Below, in pieces: positions 12,319-12,526 of a stretch of 12,526 nucleotides of DNA. Numbering within the stretch: the first letter of the stretch is position 1; each line of letters opens with the position of its first letter. The DNA comes from Candidatus Nanohalarchaeota archaeon (GTDB taxonomy: Archaea > EX4484-52): the NCBI GenBank assembly GCA_030632385.1, contig DAOVUW010000019.1:1-12526 (forward strand), written 5' to 3'. The translations under genes and the position numbers were made by a program. The notes beneath the pieces are model-generated. The model was given only the letters and a program-made list of their open reading frames with translations. It made no database searches and was not told the origin of the DNA.

Positions 12319-12384
12319 ATTTGGGCAGGAGTGGAGTATTTTTGATAAATTAAAGTGAATATTGTTGAAATTTGAATAAGTTTA

Positions 12385-12526
12385 TTATTTGGGTCTTAAT
12401 TTAATAAATATATATTTTACTAGAAGATAACTCATTGTTATCATTAAAAAAAATAGTATTGTAATTAAAAGGGACTCTAAAGAAAAAACAGGTTTTGGCA
12501 AATATACATTATATAATATCATAAAA
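12385..12526 (-). CDS. C-terminus of a membrane protein (or 45-residue small membrane protein), running to the window edge
   Basis: The minus strand is open from the right edge to a TAA at 12385-12387. From an ATG at 12522 it encodes 45 residues: a short polar lead with LPKPVFSLES, one strong hydrophobic helix (about 17-40), then a basic end (KLRPK). The layout fits the last transmembrane helix and cytoplasmic tail of a larger gene that starts outside the window. Because ATG 12522 is four bases from the edge, I cannot tell whether it is the true start. It converges on the KaiC-like gene with 66 bp between; nothing else is seen there. Family not recognised. Confidence 0.45.
   Translation of the reverse strand, partial: FMILYNVYLPKPVFSLESLLITILFFLMITMSYLLVKYIFIKLRPK

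Overview
This window looks like part of an AT-rich archaeal chromosome, most likely from a small-genome lineage such as a DPANN (Woesearchaeota/Pacearchaeota-like) archaeon. The archaeal call rests on four things. TATA-like boxes sit 22-33 bp upstream of the start codons of most promoter-proximal genes, with no convincing Shine-Dalgarno sequences, which implies leaderless mRNAs. There is an archaeal type IV pilin-like protein, a RAD55/KaiC-type ATPase, and a relic of a XerA-type recombinase C-terminus. The exact lineage is inference.

Layout. Positions 1-4600 carry cell-surface and membrane genes. These are a Cys-rich single-pass protein whose N-terminal part is interrupted by an in-frame TAG (2-925), a secreted/anchored type I membrane protein with a BatD-like layout (947-2530), a convergent pilin-like gene (2523-2981, minus), and a DUF2330-like membrane protein (3043-4599). 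The pilin and DUF2330 genes diverge from a 61-bp promoter region.

Positions 4649-8013 (minus strand) are a two-gene [FeFe]-hydrogenase operon with its own TATA box. The first gene encodes a fused NuoE-NuoF (HoxF-like) flavin/NAD(P)H-dehydrogenase subunit. It overlaps by 10 bp the second gene, the catalytic HydA with all H-cluster motifs intact. Together they would form a compact soluble NAD(P)H-linked hydrogenase: nucleotide to FMN, then the NuoF [4Fe-4S], then the HydA iron-sulfur chain, then the H-cluster. HydA has lost all three cysteines of the usual His-Cys3 [4Fe-4S] site, and the diaphorase lacks the C-terminal ferredoxin domain typical of bifurcating HydB. This reduced architecture is the most interesting system here. 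No HydE/F/G maturase lies in the window.

Positions 8014-8522 are a gene-poor scar directly upstream of the hydrogenase promoter. It holds the last ~37 codons of a tyrosine recombinase plus nested inverted repeats, suggesting past mobile-element activity. Positions 8523-10131 carry three small minus-strand genes, each with its own TATA box: an RBBP9-like serine hydrolase, a metallo-beta-lactamase-fold hydrolase and a tiny Cys-containing membrane-anchored protein. The last of these has a TATA box flanked by a perfect 7-bp inverted repeat. Positions 10132-10405 hold a doubtful short ORF and a hairpin resembling IS200/IS605 ends. Positions 10406-12318 carry a divergent pair, an orphan SPPY-type DNA methyltransferase and a single-domain KaiC/RAD55 ATPase, sharing a 56-bp promoter region. 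The right edge holds the C-terminus of a membrane protein, or a 45-residue small membrane protein, on the minus strand.
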